Shown: piece after piece, positions 48,951-59,796 of the stretch
How the letters are laid out: each line of letters starts with the position of its first letter
Numbering within the stretch: the stretch's first letter is position 1
From: Phaeosaccion multiseriatum
Taxonomy: Eukaryota > Ochrophyta, other classes
DNA: 64,000 bases
Direction of reading: 5' to 3'
Assembly (NCBI GenBank): GCA_965112735.1
Contig: OZ218962.1
Location: forward strand, 2,728,001 to 2,792,000
Notes under the pieces: generated by a model
Databases searched by the model: none
Told to the model about the DNA's origin: nothing
The model's input: only the letters and a program-made list of their open reading frames with translations
Translations under genes and position numbers: made by a program

Positions 48951-51900
48951 ATGGTGGGCGCGGGGGGCAAGGGGCCGCGAGTAGCGCCAACGAGGGAGAG
49001 GAAGAGAGCCCCAAACAGGAACGACCTGGAAGCGATGGCGGCCTCGATGGAGACTCCGGCAGCGAAGAAGGCGAAAATGGCTGCGTCAGCCGCCGCAAAA
49101 GCCGCTGCTGAGGTGGGCGTGCTTTACCTTCCAGATTCCCCCTCATTCCCTTGCTCATGTCTTTCACTTGTTTTCTTCCCCACCACCCACTGTCTCACTC
49201 TTTATACTGCTTGCCGCTTTCTCCGTCGCTTTCTCTCGCTCTTTCCCGTTCTCTTTCCCTCTCGCCATACTCTTCGGTCCAATTCACAGGACCTGGCCCA
49301 AGCCTCCCTCCGCTACCATGAGAGCGAACCCTCCTCTTTTATCGCCGCTCGCTCCATGAAAGGGAAGGCGGCTTCTCCTAGTAAGAAGAAGACGGGAGGT
49401 GGCGGTACAGCTGAAGGCAGTGACTATGTATACAGAGGCAATCTCCCCTTCGCTCCCTCCATCCGCTTCGACACCGGACACCACATTTCCAGCAAGTCTC
49501 TGGAGGGCTGGGGGCGGCCAGCAGCGGCCAAGGAGGCAGCCAGTGGCAGAGTCTTCGACGGGCGGATGCTGGGGTGGTTCAGAGTCGTAGTGGGCCCTCC
49601 TGAGGACGAGTCTGAGGAGACGGCACCCCCAAAGGGAAAGGCAAAGGGGAGGGGGAAGGCGAAGGCGAAGGGCGGTGGAGCGGGCCCCTCGCGGCCGAAG
49701 AACAACCTGCTGCACACACTCGCGGCAGAACACAAGGTTAGTGAGAAGGGAGGGAGGGAGGGAGGGAGGGAGGGAGGGAGGGAGGGAGGGAGGGAGGGAG
49801 GGAGGGAGGGAGGAGGGAGGAGGGAGAGAGGAAGTGTGGAAGAGAGGGAGAGGCAGGAAGAAAGTAGGCGGGAGAGTGATGTGGGATACGTGCCCTCCCT
49901 CCCACCGCCACCACCACTACCAACAACAACAACAACCCCCCCCCACACCCCCATTCACCACCCATCTCTTTAACGCCCTTTATCCACGACCCACCCCCCA
50001 CCCCTTCCTTTCCACCCATCAACCTTTTACTCTTCCAAGGTCCCGACTGTCAAGGCGGCCAACAAAAGTCAGTTCGAGACATGGGATGCAGACGGAGAGT
50101 TCCGCAGCCGAGCTAATGAGCACGTGCCCCTAAGCAGGCTCATGGACCAAGCGGCTTTGGGTGCGGTGAAGCTGAGCCCGCCAGACAGGCATGTAGGGGT
50201 GATGGGTGGGTGGGTGGGTGGGTGGGTGGGGTGAACACGTGCTCCGTGCCTGTTCGAGCGCCCGTTTGAGTGAGTGTCAGGGGAGGAGGATGACCCCTCT
50301 TCTGTCTCTCATCTCGTCTCCCCTCTCCCCGCGTTTGCCGCCTCTCTCTACCCGAAACCCACCCACCCACCCACCCACTCACCCACGCACGCACTCACCC
50401 ATTGACTTGCTACACCCACAGCATGGAGATGATTCAAGCTATCTTCGCTCTGCAGTCCCCAAAGTCGTCCCCCTGGTCACGGCCTCTCCTCCGAGTCATG
50501 AGCACCCTTCGTCCCATGCACCTCGGAGAGCAAGAGGACACAGCCAACACAGCCAGAGGAGTTGGTGGTACAGCGACCAGCGGCGGAGTCCTGAGCGGAG
50601 CCTTTACCGTGACGTACTACGTGTATGCGTCGCGCTTACTCTTCGAAATGGTGGCGGACCCCGCCATCAAGCGCATGATGGAACTGCTGACCCCGGTGGG
50701 AAAGGTGCACCCCGTTGCGCGCCGCAGAGAGCAACCCGTCATGTTCTCAAAGTTCCGCCCAGGGGAGACCTCCCCGATGGCCCTGCCCACGGCCACGGAA
50801 GGACACGCTTCTTCTTCGTCTTCTTCTTCTTCGTCGTCGTCTGCCTCTGGAGGTATGTGCGGGTGGGTGGGGGTGAGGGTGTGGGTGTGGGGGGGGTGGG
50901 TGGTGTCGGGATGCACGGGTGGGTGGATGGGTGGGTGGGTGGGTGAGTGGATGGGTGGGAAGTTGTGCGGGTGGATAGGTGTCGGTGGGTGGAGGGGGAT
51001 GGGTGTGGGTGGTGTGGGGGTAGTATAGGATGATCAGTCGTATCCGTCGCTGTCTCTGTCGCTGTCTCTGCCTCTGTCTCTACCTCTGTCTCTGTCTCTC
51101 TGTCGCTGTCTTCTCATCCCACCTCTCCCCTCTCCTTTCTTTCTCTCCACACAGCGGCCTCGTCTGGGGGCGCTAGCAGCAATGGCGGAGGTAGCAGCCG
51201 CAGCAGTAGTGCCAGAGGCAGTGGCAGCAGCAGTAGTAGCAGCAGCAGCAGCAGCAGCAGCAGTGGCGGTGGTAGTGGTAGTGGTAGTAGTGGTAGCAGT
51301 GGCAGTGCGCTGGCGCGAGTGACCCCCTACGACTTCACCCTAGCAGGTGTGCTCAAAGCGGCAGAGAGTACTGGCTATGACGTCAGGGAGGAGCAGCCCG
51401 AGGGGGTCACGGTGGAGCTATTTGAGTATCAGAGGAGTACGCTGCAGTGGATGCTGGACCAGGTGGGCGCATATGGGCAAACGGGCGTGTTGGACATACG
51501 AGTATTTTGGGCATTGTATGTACGTACGGGTGTATGGGCAAACACATGAGGGATGACTAATGCTTTCACACCCTGCACCTTCCCCCACCCCTCCTCCTCC
51601 TCCTCCTCCTCCTACTACTACTACTACTACTCCTCCTCCTCCTCCCCCTCCTCCCCCACCTCCCTCCTCCTTCTCCCCCACTCCTCCTCCCCCACTCCTC
51701 CTCCCTCCCCCCCCTCCCCACCCCCCGTGCTCCCTCTTACGCCCGGCCTTTCTAGGAGAGGGACGAGGCTGGCCTGAACGGATACTTTTGGGAGCGGCAT
51801 GAGTGGGGTGATGGCGGCTCCTTGTGGTTCTTCCCCATGGCGGGCGAGTTTAGACTGGAGGAGCCCCCCCTCGTCACAGGAGGGCTGCTCAGCGAGGAAA

Positions 51901-54900
51901 TGGGTAAGAGAGGGAGGGCGTGTGTGTGTGCGTGCGTGGGTGGTTGGACTCCGGGAGAGGAGGGGGGGGGGGGGGTTAGGAGGCTCGGGGACGATCGATC
52001 AAAGCATGGGCATGGAAAGTAGTCAAGTCACCCAGTCAGTCCGGCCAGTCAAGTTATAGGCGTGGCGTTCACTTCCAAGGCCCTCACGAGATGAATCAAA
52101 ATTATCTTCTTAACGAACGAACAACAACAACCCGCCCCGCCAACAGGCCTCGGCAAGACGATCGAAGTCTTGAGCTGCATCCTCGCCAACCCTCGTCAGG
52201 GCCCTTTGCTGGGCACGCAAGACGAAGAGGGGCGAACCATCAGCGCCAGCACCATCATCGTCGTGCCTCCCTCCCTCCTCGGGCAGTGGGCCGATGAAGT
52301 CAAGAAGACGACAGCTCCCGGTGCCTTACGAGTCATGACCTTTAACGGCTCCAGGAGAGTTGGCGTCAGTAAGCGGCACTTGCGCAAGCTCAAGAAGGAG
52401 ATGGTAGTGGATGGGGGGGGTGGGAGTGGTGGCAGCGCCAGTGGGCGGGCAGAGGGTGGCAGCAGCGGTGGTGGAGGTGGAGGTGCATCGAAGACGGGGG
52501 AGGGGAAGGGGGAGGGTTTCCGGGTTGAGGACACGGAGGAGGTGACAGCTGAGGATCTGCGCTTGTCGCCCGGAGAGCTTGACAAGAAGAGGCTGGTGTT
52601 GCCGCTCGAGGCTCTTGTGGATGATGCCTATGGCCAGGGGGGTGATTCCATCCCCATGGACAAGCTCAAGGGCTTTGAGTTTCATCCGGTCAAAGTGGAA
52701 CGTTTATCGAGTTTCAGACATACTGTGGAGGTGTCGTTTACGCTAGAGAACCTCATCTGCGGTGAGTGGGTGGAAGCGTATGGGGGGTAGAGGGAGGGGA
52801 GGGGGAGGGAGGGAGGGAGGGACGAAGACCGGAGGGAGGCCACAGTGAATCGGGGAGGGAGGAAGCGAGGGAGGCCCGAGAGGAAGGGGTGCCTTATTAC
52901 CGTCTTGCGGGCCATCCAAAGCGGTCTTCAGCCTCCCGGCCCGGCTGCTGCTCCCGCCTGCACCTTTCCACTTCCTTGCCCCCACCCACCCCACCCATCA
53001 CCCATTCGCTCTCTTCCATTCCCTCTGTCCTTCCTTACTTAACCTTACTTAACTGTTCACGCATCGGCCTTTCTCTCTCTTGCCCTCCTCTCCCTCTCCT
53101 CTCTTATCTCTTGCCTCGCCCCCCTCCCTCCCCTCGCCTCCCCTCCCTCCCTCCCTCCCTCCCTCCCCCTCCTCCCTCGCCCTCAACAGACCACGACATT
53201 GTCCTCACAACCTATGACACTCTCAAAGCCCGAGGTGGGCACATGCTCCGTCGCGTCAACTGGCACCGCGTTATCCTCGATGAGTGTCAGGAGATCAAGG
53301 CTGCCACCAGTGAAGTGGCAAAGATGACCTCTTCCTTGCAGGCCAACCACCGCTGGATGGTTTCCGGCACCCCGTTGTGCACCAGGATTGCAGACTTGCA
53401 CGGGGAGCTCAACTTTCTGCAGGTGGGAGGGTGTGTCTGGGTGTGTTTGGGTGTGTTTGGGTAGGTAGATTGGGGGGGGGGGTGGGGGGGGCTGGTTGGG
53501 GTTGGAGGCGGGTGTGCTTTGGGAAGCAGATGCGGTGTTCTTGGGTGACGATGTGTTGTCGTTTGCAGGAACGAAGGCTTCTCCCCGTACGTACGTAGAT
53601 ACGTACGTACTACTACTTTGTAGTGGATGCCTCTACCTCTCAGAAACCTCCCTCCCTCCCTCCTTCGCTCCCTCCTTCTCTCCCCATATGACTCCACCCA
53701 CCAACACGCACCACAGGTGTGGCCCTTCTCTCTGCAGAATGACGGCTTTTGGGAGGCCAAAGTCGGAGGCCCCTTCGGTAGGCAGGACCAAACAGCCCTC
53801 CCCCTGCTCCACATGCTGATAAAAGTTACCATGATGCGACACTCCAAGTCACAGCGATACGCTAGAGACGGCCGCCCGCTCGTGGAGATGCCCGCTCGGA
53901 CGGTGGAGTGGCGAGGGGTGGAGTACGATGAAGTCGAGGACCCGCATGTGCGTAGAAGGAGGAGGAGGAGGAGGAGGAGGAGGAGGAGGAGGAGGTGGGG
54001 GGGATGCTGATGATGGAAAGGTCTGCTCTATCGTCTCGCTCCCTTTCTACATTTGTCTCTTGTCTTTTCCGTCTGTCCCTCTGTCTTGACTCCACCCCCC
54101 CCTCATCCTCCCATCTCTCCCCCACCCCCTCTTCTTCACCCCCACTCCTCCTTCTTCTTCTTCTTCTTCTTCTTCTTCTTCTTCTTCTTCTTCTCCTCCC
54201 TCCTCCTGCTGCTCCTTCTTCTCCTCCTTCTGCTCCTCCTTCTCCCTCCCCTTCTCCTTGCTCTTCTCCTCCTCCTTCTTCTCAGGACATCAACGAGTCG
54301 TACGTGTACCGTTACTTAGAGATCATGTGCGCCAAAGTCTGTCGGAGGATGCAGAGAGAGCTGACGCGAGTCCAACAAGGCCGCGGAGGAGGAGTGCTCG
54401 GGAGAAGAGATCACGCCAAGCTTCGTGCTCTGCTCGGCCAATGCCAAAAGGCCGCCTCCCATCCGGGCATCGTCGGTCTGCTGGAGCTCGATCGACTCAA
54501 GCGCTCGCTAGAGGAGAACGATCCGGCCTTCGCGGGGAGGGGGCAAGGGGAAGGGGGCGTGGATCCGGCCCTATTGATTGCGCTGAGGAGAGCTTACCCG
54601 AACCACCAACTTAATCTGCTCATGGCGACTGCGGCGGGCAGGGGGGGGGTGTGGGGGGCGGCGGCGTTGGCGGCGTTGCGACAGGCAGGGGGTCAAGGAG
54701 GATGGGGCAGGCCAGGAGAACCGAATGCCCGACCTCTGCCGAGTGTAGGCATCCTCGCCCTCAGCGCCAAGGATGTGCTTCACAAGGTACAGTCTGCACA
54801 CGCGTCCAAAGGAGGGGGTATGAATAGGGACGTCAATCGCAACTGGGCCGTCGGAGGGGAGTGGGAAGACAAGCTGAGGGAGGAGAGTGCGGCGATGAGT

Positions 54901-56448
54901 GTCCTTGAGCTGCAGGAGAAGCTTCGGGGTGAGGGCATGCCCTTGCCCAAGATTTGGGCCCAATTGCATCAAACAGGCACCACGCAGACGGGGGAGCGCG
55001 AGATTTGGTTCCAGCAGCCGCTGCCGCAGGACGGTGCGAGTGGAGCAGCAGGGCAGGCGGGTGGTAGCAAGGCAGACGGGGCCTCGGGGGGGGGAGACCA
55101 GGGGAAGGGAAAGGGGAAGGGGACGGGGAAGGGGAAGGACAAGGGCAAGGGCAAGGCGAAGGCGAAGGCGGGGACGGGGGGCAGTGGCTCTGGCAGGGAC
55201 AGCGATGGTGACGCGCTCATGGTGGATGTAGAGAAGAGGGAGGAGGAGGAGGGGGAGGGGCAAAAGCTTGACATGACCAAGGGCATCCTGCGGGTCGATG
55301 ATGTGATTCGAGTGGGGGCCAACAATGAGGACAACGAGGCTGTGGTGAAGGACGTGCAGGAGGCCTCCGCCACCATGGAGAGCTTCTGGACATTGGCCAG
55401 CGTGCGAAGGGGCAAGGTGAGGGTGTGAGGGAAAGGGAGGGAGGGAGGGAGGGAGGGAGGGAGGGAGGGAGGGAGAGGGGGCACTCACAAGAGGGGGTGG
55501 GGGCCTATGTTCACCAATCGATCGATCTGTGCCCAACACTTCCGCTATTTCCTATTTCCTCCTCCCCTCCAACTCCCTCCTCCTCCTCCCCCTCCTCCTC
55601 CTCCTCCTCCTCCTTCTTCTTCTTCTTCTCCGCCTCCTCCTCGTCCTCCTCCAACTCCCTCCTCCCGCCTCCTCCACCTTGCTGCTGCTTGACATGCATA
55701 TCCTGTCCTCCCAAACATAACAACCCCGTCCCACCCCCTCTCCCATCTCCGTCCCCTCCCCTACCTCCATAAGTCAATAAAGTATATCCCCTCCCATACC
55801 TCCCTACCTCCATAAGTCAATAAAGTACCCCTTAACCCCAACCTCGTCTGTCTCTTCTCCTCCGGCAGGTGTTCCGCCACACGCTCGCCACTCGCAAGAA
55901 GCCCTACGTCGACCTCGTAGTGGCCAAGCAGCGAGAGAAGACGGGCATCTCCACAGACATACACGAGGCAGGCTTCTCCTCCATCTACCGGGTCATGGCC
56001 AAGGAGAACGTTACGTGCCCTATTTGCATGAGCTATGTGGAGCGGCCTGTGGTGACCAACTGCGTGCACATCTACTGTAGAGAAGTGCGTGAGGGGAGAG
56101 GGATATGGGGGGAGGGAGGGAGGCTTGAAGGGAGGGATGGGGGGAGGGAGGGAGGCTTGAAGGGAGGGATGGGGGGTGGGAGGGATGCATAGTAGTTCAC
56201 CTTTCTCACACTCCTCTTTTCCTCTCTCCCTCTCTCACTCCTTTCCTTCTGCGCCCCCCTCCTTCCTTCCTTCCTCCCACCCCACCCCCTCGCTCCATCC
56301 CTCCCCCCGGGGTACGGCTCGATACATCCCAACACCACGTACCGTACCACCCTTTGTCTGCCTCCGTTGCCCCATCTGCTTGCCCTATCCGCTCCCTCTC
56401 TTGTCTGCCCTGTATCACCAACTGCCCCCCCTTTCTCTGCCTGCCTGT

Positions 56449-56495
<47 letters not shown>

Positions 56496-57597
56496 CCCCT
56501 GTTCCATCATCCTCCATCCCCTCAGTGCATCTCTCAAGAGCTCGACAGAGCGGAGATGGACGTTCGCCACCAGCCCAAGTGCCCCATTTGTAGGAGAGCA
56601 CTCGCGGCTCGCAACATGTGGGAGATTCAAGTTGATCCCAACGACCACGAGATGGAGATAGTGCTGCCGGAGGGAGGAGGAGGAGGAGGAGGAGGAGGAG
56701 GAGGAGGAGCAGCAGCAGCAGCTGGAGGAGGAGGAGGAGGAGGAGGAGGAGGGGGAGGAGGAGGAGGAGGAGGGGGAGGAGGAGCAGCAGCAGGAGGAGG
56801 AGGGGGAGGAGGGGGAGGAGCAGCAGCAGCAGGAGGAGGAGGAGCAGGAGGAGGAGGAGGAGGAGGAGGAGCGCCAGCAGGGGCAGCAGGGGCAGCAGGG
56901 GCAGCAGGCAGCACCAGTGAGGCCGAGGCCGGCACAGGTGCAGAGACGCACGGCAGCTCTGCCAGTGGAGCCCCCTTGGGTGATGGCGCAGCACTTCCAA
57001 GGTCAGGGTCAGGGCCTGCCTCTTCCTCGTCGTCAGCAGCAGGGGCAGCAGCAGTTGCAGCAGGAGGAGGAGCTGGTGGTGAGGCGTCAGCGGGACCAGC
57101 AGCACCGGCAGTAGCTGCAGCAGCAGCACCAGCATCATCGTCAGTCTCCGGTGCGAGGACCCGTCGCTCGACAGCAGCAGCATCAGCAGCAGCAGCGGCA
57201 GCCTCAGCATCAGCCGCTTCAGCATTGGCAGCAGTTGGTGATACAGCAGCAGCAGGAGGAGCGGGAGGAGCGCCGGCAGCAGCAGCGGCACCGGCTCCTC
57301 CCGCCCCTCTCAACAGCACGACAGTTACAGTGCCCGATGTGGAGTGGGCAGACACCGCCACCCCCGCAGAGCTCCGGAGAGTGCCGCTCCCTCCAGGAGG
57401 ACGCCTCCCGCCCAATCACCACGTCCCCTCTCTGGAGCCCACGCTGCTGTCCCACTACGGCGTGGTGCAGTACAAGAGCAGCAGCTGCAAGCTCCGAGCG
57501 CTCTTTGCTGACATACGGGACACGCTAAGGGAGGACCCCGGGGCCAAGTTCGTCATCTTCTCCCAGTATGCGCAGGTGTGTGGGTTTGGGCGTGTAT

Positions 57598-57653
<56 letters not shown>

Positions 57654-59244
57654 AACATCTCTGGGGTGTACAGTTTGTGTGTACATGGAGAGGGGTGTAG
57701 GAAAAAGCCGTTTGTGTTCGGTGTTTGTTGTCGAGTGTTGGAGGGGCGAGGGCAGGGGTAAGGTGTGTGAATAGACAGAGGGTGAAGCTGGGTGGTGTAA
57801 GGGGTATGATGTAGCGTGTAGGGGTGTAGACTATACGAACTCTCCCCCCTGACACCCTCGCTCTGTCCTGACACCCTCTTGCTCACCAAGGTGCTGGTCA
57901 AGGTTGGTGAATTCCTGACGCACAAAGGCCTAAAGTCCACCTCCTTCGCCAACGGCCACAGCAGAGGCCACAGGCACGCCGCCGTGACCTCCTTCAATAC
58001 CGACCCCACGGTTAGTCAAGGCACATTCGAGGGGAAGGGAGGGAGAGGGTGAAGAGGAGAGGGGAGCGGGGCGGGGCTGCTTCCCCTGACGTTCAAGGAC
58101 CCCCCCTCCCTCCCCTTCCTTCCGGTGGTTTCCATGTCCTCATGTGTCCCCATCTGTCCTCATGTGTCCCGGTGTCGTCCCTCACCCATTTCATCGCACC
58201 ATGGCACCCTATGGCACCCTTGCAGGTGCGAGCCATGCTTCTGACCACGGGCACCGGAGCGGCGGGGCTGACTCTGACTGCGGCATCTGTGATGTACATG
58301 TTGGATGTCTGCCACAACCCCGCGGACGAGGCACAGGCGCTCAACAGGGTACACCGCATAGGGCAGACGCACACCGTCAAATGTGTCATTTTCTTTATGC
58401 GGCGGAGTGTGGAGGAGAGGATGATGCTCATTCGCAAGGAGAACGGTACGTAAGGGGTACGTAAGGGGTACGTAAGGGGGAAGAGGAGGGGGGAGAGGGA
58501 GGGAAGGATAGGTGAAGAGGGTCAATATCTCTAGGAAGGCAAGAGCTGGCAAATACCTTTCTCATATCTCGGCACTGCCTTCTTCCTTCCTCCCTCCCTT
58601 CTTGCCTCCCTCCCTTTCCCCCCCATCCGTCTTCCGTCCTTGCCCCATGCGATTGTGTGTGTGTGTGTGTGTGTGTGTTGTGTGTGTGTTGTGTGTGTGT
58701 TATGTTGTGTTGTGCTCAATTGCTTCCCTTCTTGACAGGTACGCTGGAGGAGTTTCTGGAGAGCACCGACGACCTCGGAGTGGGCACGGACGAGTCACAG
58801 GATGAAGCAGTTGGTGATACAGCAGCAGCCTCAGAAGCAGCTGCCAGAGGCGGTAGGGGCAAGAGAGGGAGAGGAGGAGGAGGAGGCGGAGGCGCTCGAG
58901 CTAGAGCTGCAGCTGCGGCGGTGGCGGCAGCGGGCGGTTCTGGCGGACCGTCCACGTTCAGCCTTCCCCAACTCAAGAAGCTGTTCGGGATTCGCCCTGG
59001 AACAGAAGAGGCGCCTTCGGATGTGGAGGAGGTGGAGGATAGCGACTATGACGAGCAAGAAGGCGAGGAGGGGCAACCAAGCGGCAGCGACGATGATGAA
59101 ACGCTCAGCCTTGACAGCGCCGACAGCACCATTGATTACCATTTGATGTTGGCTAGAAGGGGCATCTACCTTCCTGATCCGCAGCGTCAGCAGCCAGAGG
59201 GAGACGAGGTGATTGTGCTGAGCAGCTCGGATGAAGGGGATTGA
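48951..59244 (+). CDS. SNF2-family ATPase with RING finger (Rad5/HLTF/SHPRH type)
   Basis: Fifteen exons: 48951-49112, 49290-49736, 50040-50209, 50422-50852, 51155-51462, 51756-51903, 52147-52761, 53190-53422, 53717-53947, 54286-55416, 55869-56084, 56526-57575, 57891-58010, 58226-58445 and 58739-59244 (5988 nt, 1995 aa). SNF2 motifs: I GLGKT (about 556), Ia IIVVPPSLLGQW, II DECQ (791-794) in place of DEAH, III WMVSGTP, and VI HRIGQ (1797). A C3HC4 RING (1342-1385; CPICMSYVERPVVTNCVHIYC then CPIC) sits between the two helicase lobes, the Rad5/HLTF/SHPRH layout. Those proteins polyubiquitinate PCNA and remodel stalled forks. The C-terminus DEVIVLSSSDE is a typical SUMO-interacting motif. The donor of exon 3 is ambiguous. 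Large Gly/Ala and Lys/Gly inserts are present. Confidence 0.92.
49742..49812 (+). repeat. (GGGA)n directly after SNF2 donor 2
   Basis: Starts within about 10 bp of the GTTAGTGAG donor. Confidence 0.9.
50202..50230 (+). repeat. (GGGT)n over the SNF2 exon-3 donor
   Basis: Seven GGTG units. Each could serve as a GTGGGT donor, and each shifts the frame by one. Only some (for example after 50209 or 50221) match the phase of exon 4. Confidence 0.8.
54149..54193 (+). repeat. (CTT)n pyrimidine tract before SNF2 exon 10
   Basis: CTT run followed by CTC/CTT sequence that forms the polypyrimidine tract ahead of the CTCAG acceptor at 54285. Confidence 0.85.
56412..56425 (-). repeat. Dispersed 14-mer GCAGTTGGTGATAC
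   Basis: Exact reverse copy in SNF2 intron 11. Confidence 0.85.
56440..56505 (+). repeat. (CTGC)n in SNF2 intron 11
   Basis: About 13 CTGC units, about 20 bp upstream of the exon-12 acceptor. A copy of the dispersed 14-mer lies just before it. Confidence 0.9.
57231..57244 (+). repeat. Dispersed 14-mer GCAGTTGGTGATAC
   Basis: Exact copy in SNF2 exon 12, read as A-A-V-G-D-T in an Ala-rich insert, followed by CAG units. Confidence 0.85.
57597..57652 (+). repeat. (GT)n in SNF2 intron 12
   Basis: GT run beginning about 20 bp after the donor GTGTGT. Confidence 0.9.
58807..58820 (+). repeat. Dispersed 14-mer GCAGTTGGTGATAC
   Basis: Exact copy in SNF2 exon 15, read as A-V-G-D-T and followed by AGCAGCAGC, as at 57231. 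Confidence 0.85.
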
Positions 59245-59796
59245 GGGGATTGAAGGGCTGGAAGGGCAGGAAGGGCTTGGGGGAAAGTGTCGCGGCGGAA
59301 ACACGCACACACACACACACGCACACACACACACACACGAACACACACACACACACGCGCGCACACACACATACGCACACATGCAAGGGTACAAAGGGTC
59401 CGTAGCTTCATCAGCAACGCTTTGGAGCTGCAGTATGTACAGAGGCGAAGGGCGAGAACAATTTTAGTTGCAGTTTTGGTTCGCATTAGGCTGTGAGCTT
59501 CTGGTGGATCTGCACAGAAGCAGCCACGGAGGGGGGGGGGGAGAGGCCCGAGCACGGCGAGCGGGGCTGTGGCGTGCGGTGCCGAGAGTGTGGTTGGTAC
59601 ACTTTTTGGAGAGGAGAAGGAGGAGAGGACGCGAGGAGTGCCCAAGGAGGACAGGCGGAGCTCGTGGTCTCCTCCTCATTACATTGAAGTCCCGTGTAGA
59701 AGGGAGGGGAAGTGAGGGAAGGTATTGAATTGCTAGCGAATCACCTAAAAGTAAAAGTCCTAAGAGTAAAATCTCTTGATCACGGGTGCCGCTGCG
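59245..59796 (+). other. Intergenic spacer with (CA)n, no gene seen
   Basis: 3' flank of the SNF2 gene and 5' flank of the PPR-SMR gene. CA repeat at 59301-59372. A small direct repeat of AAAAGTAAAAGTCC type lies near 59747. No promoter motif identified. Confidence 0.4.
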
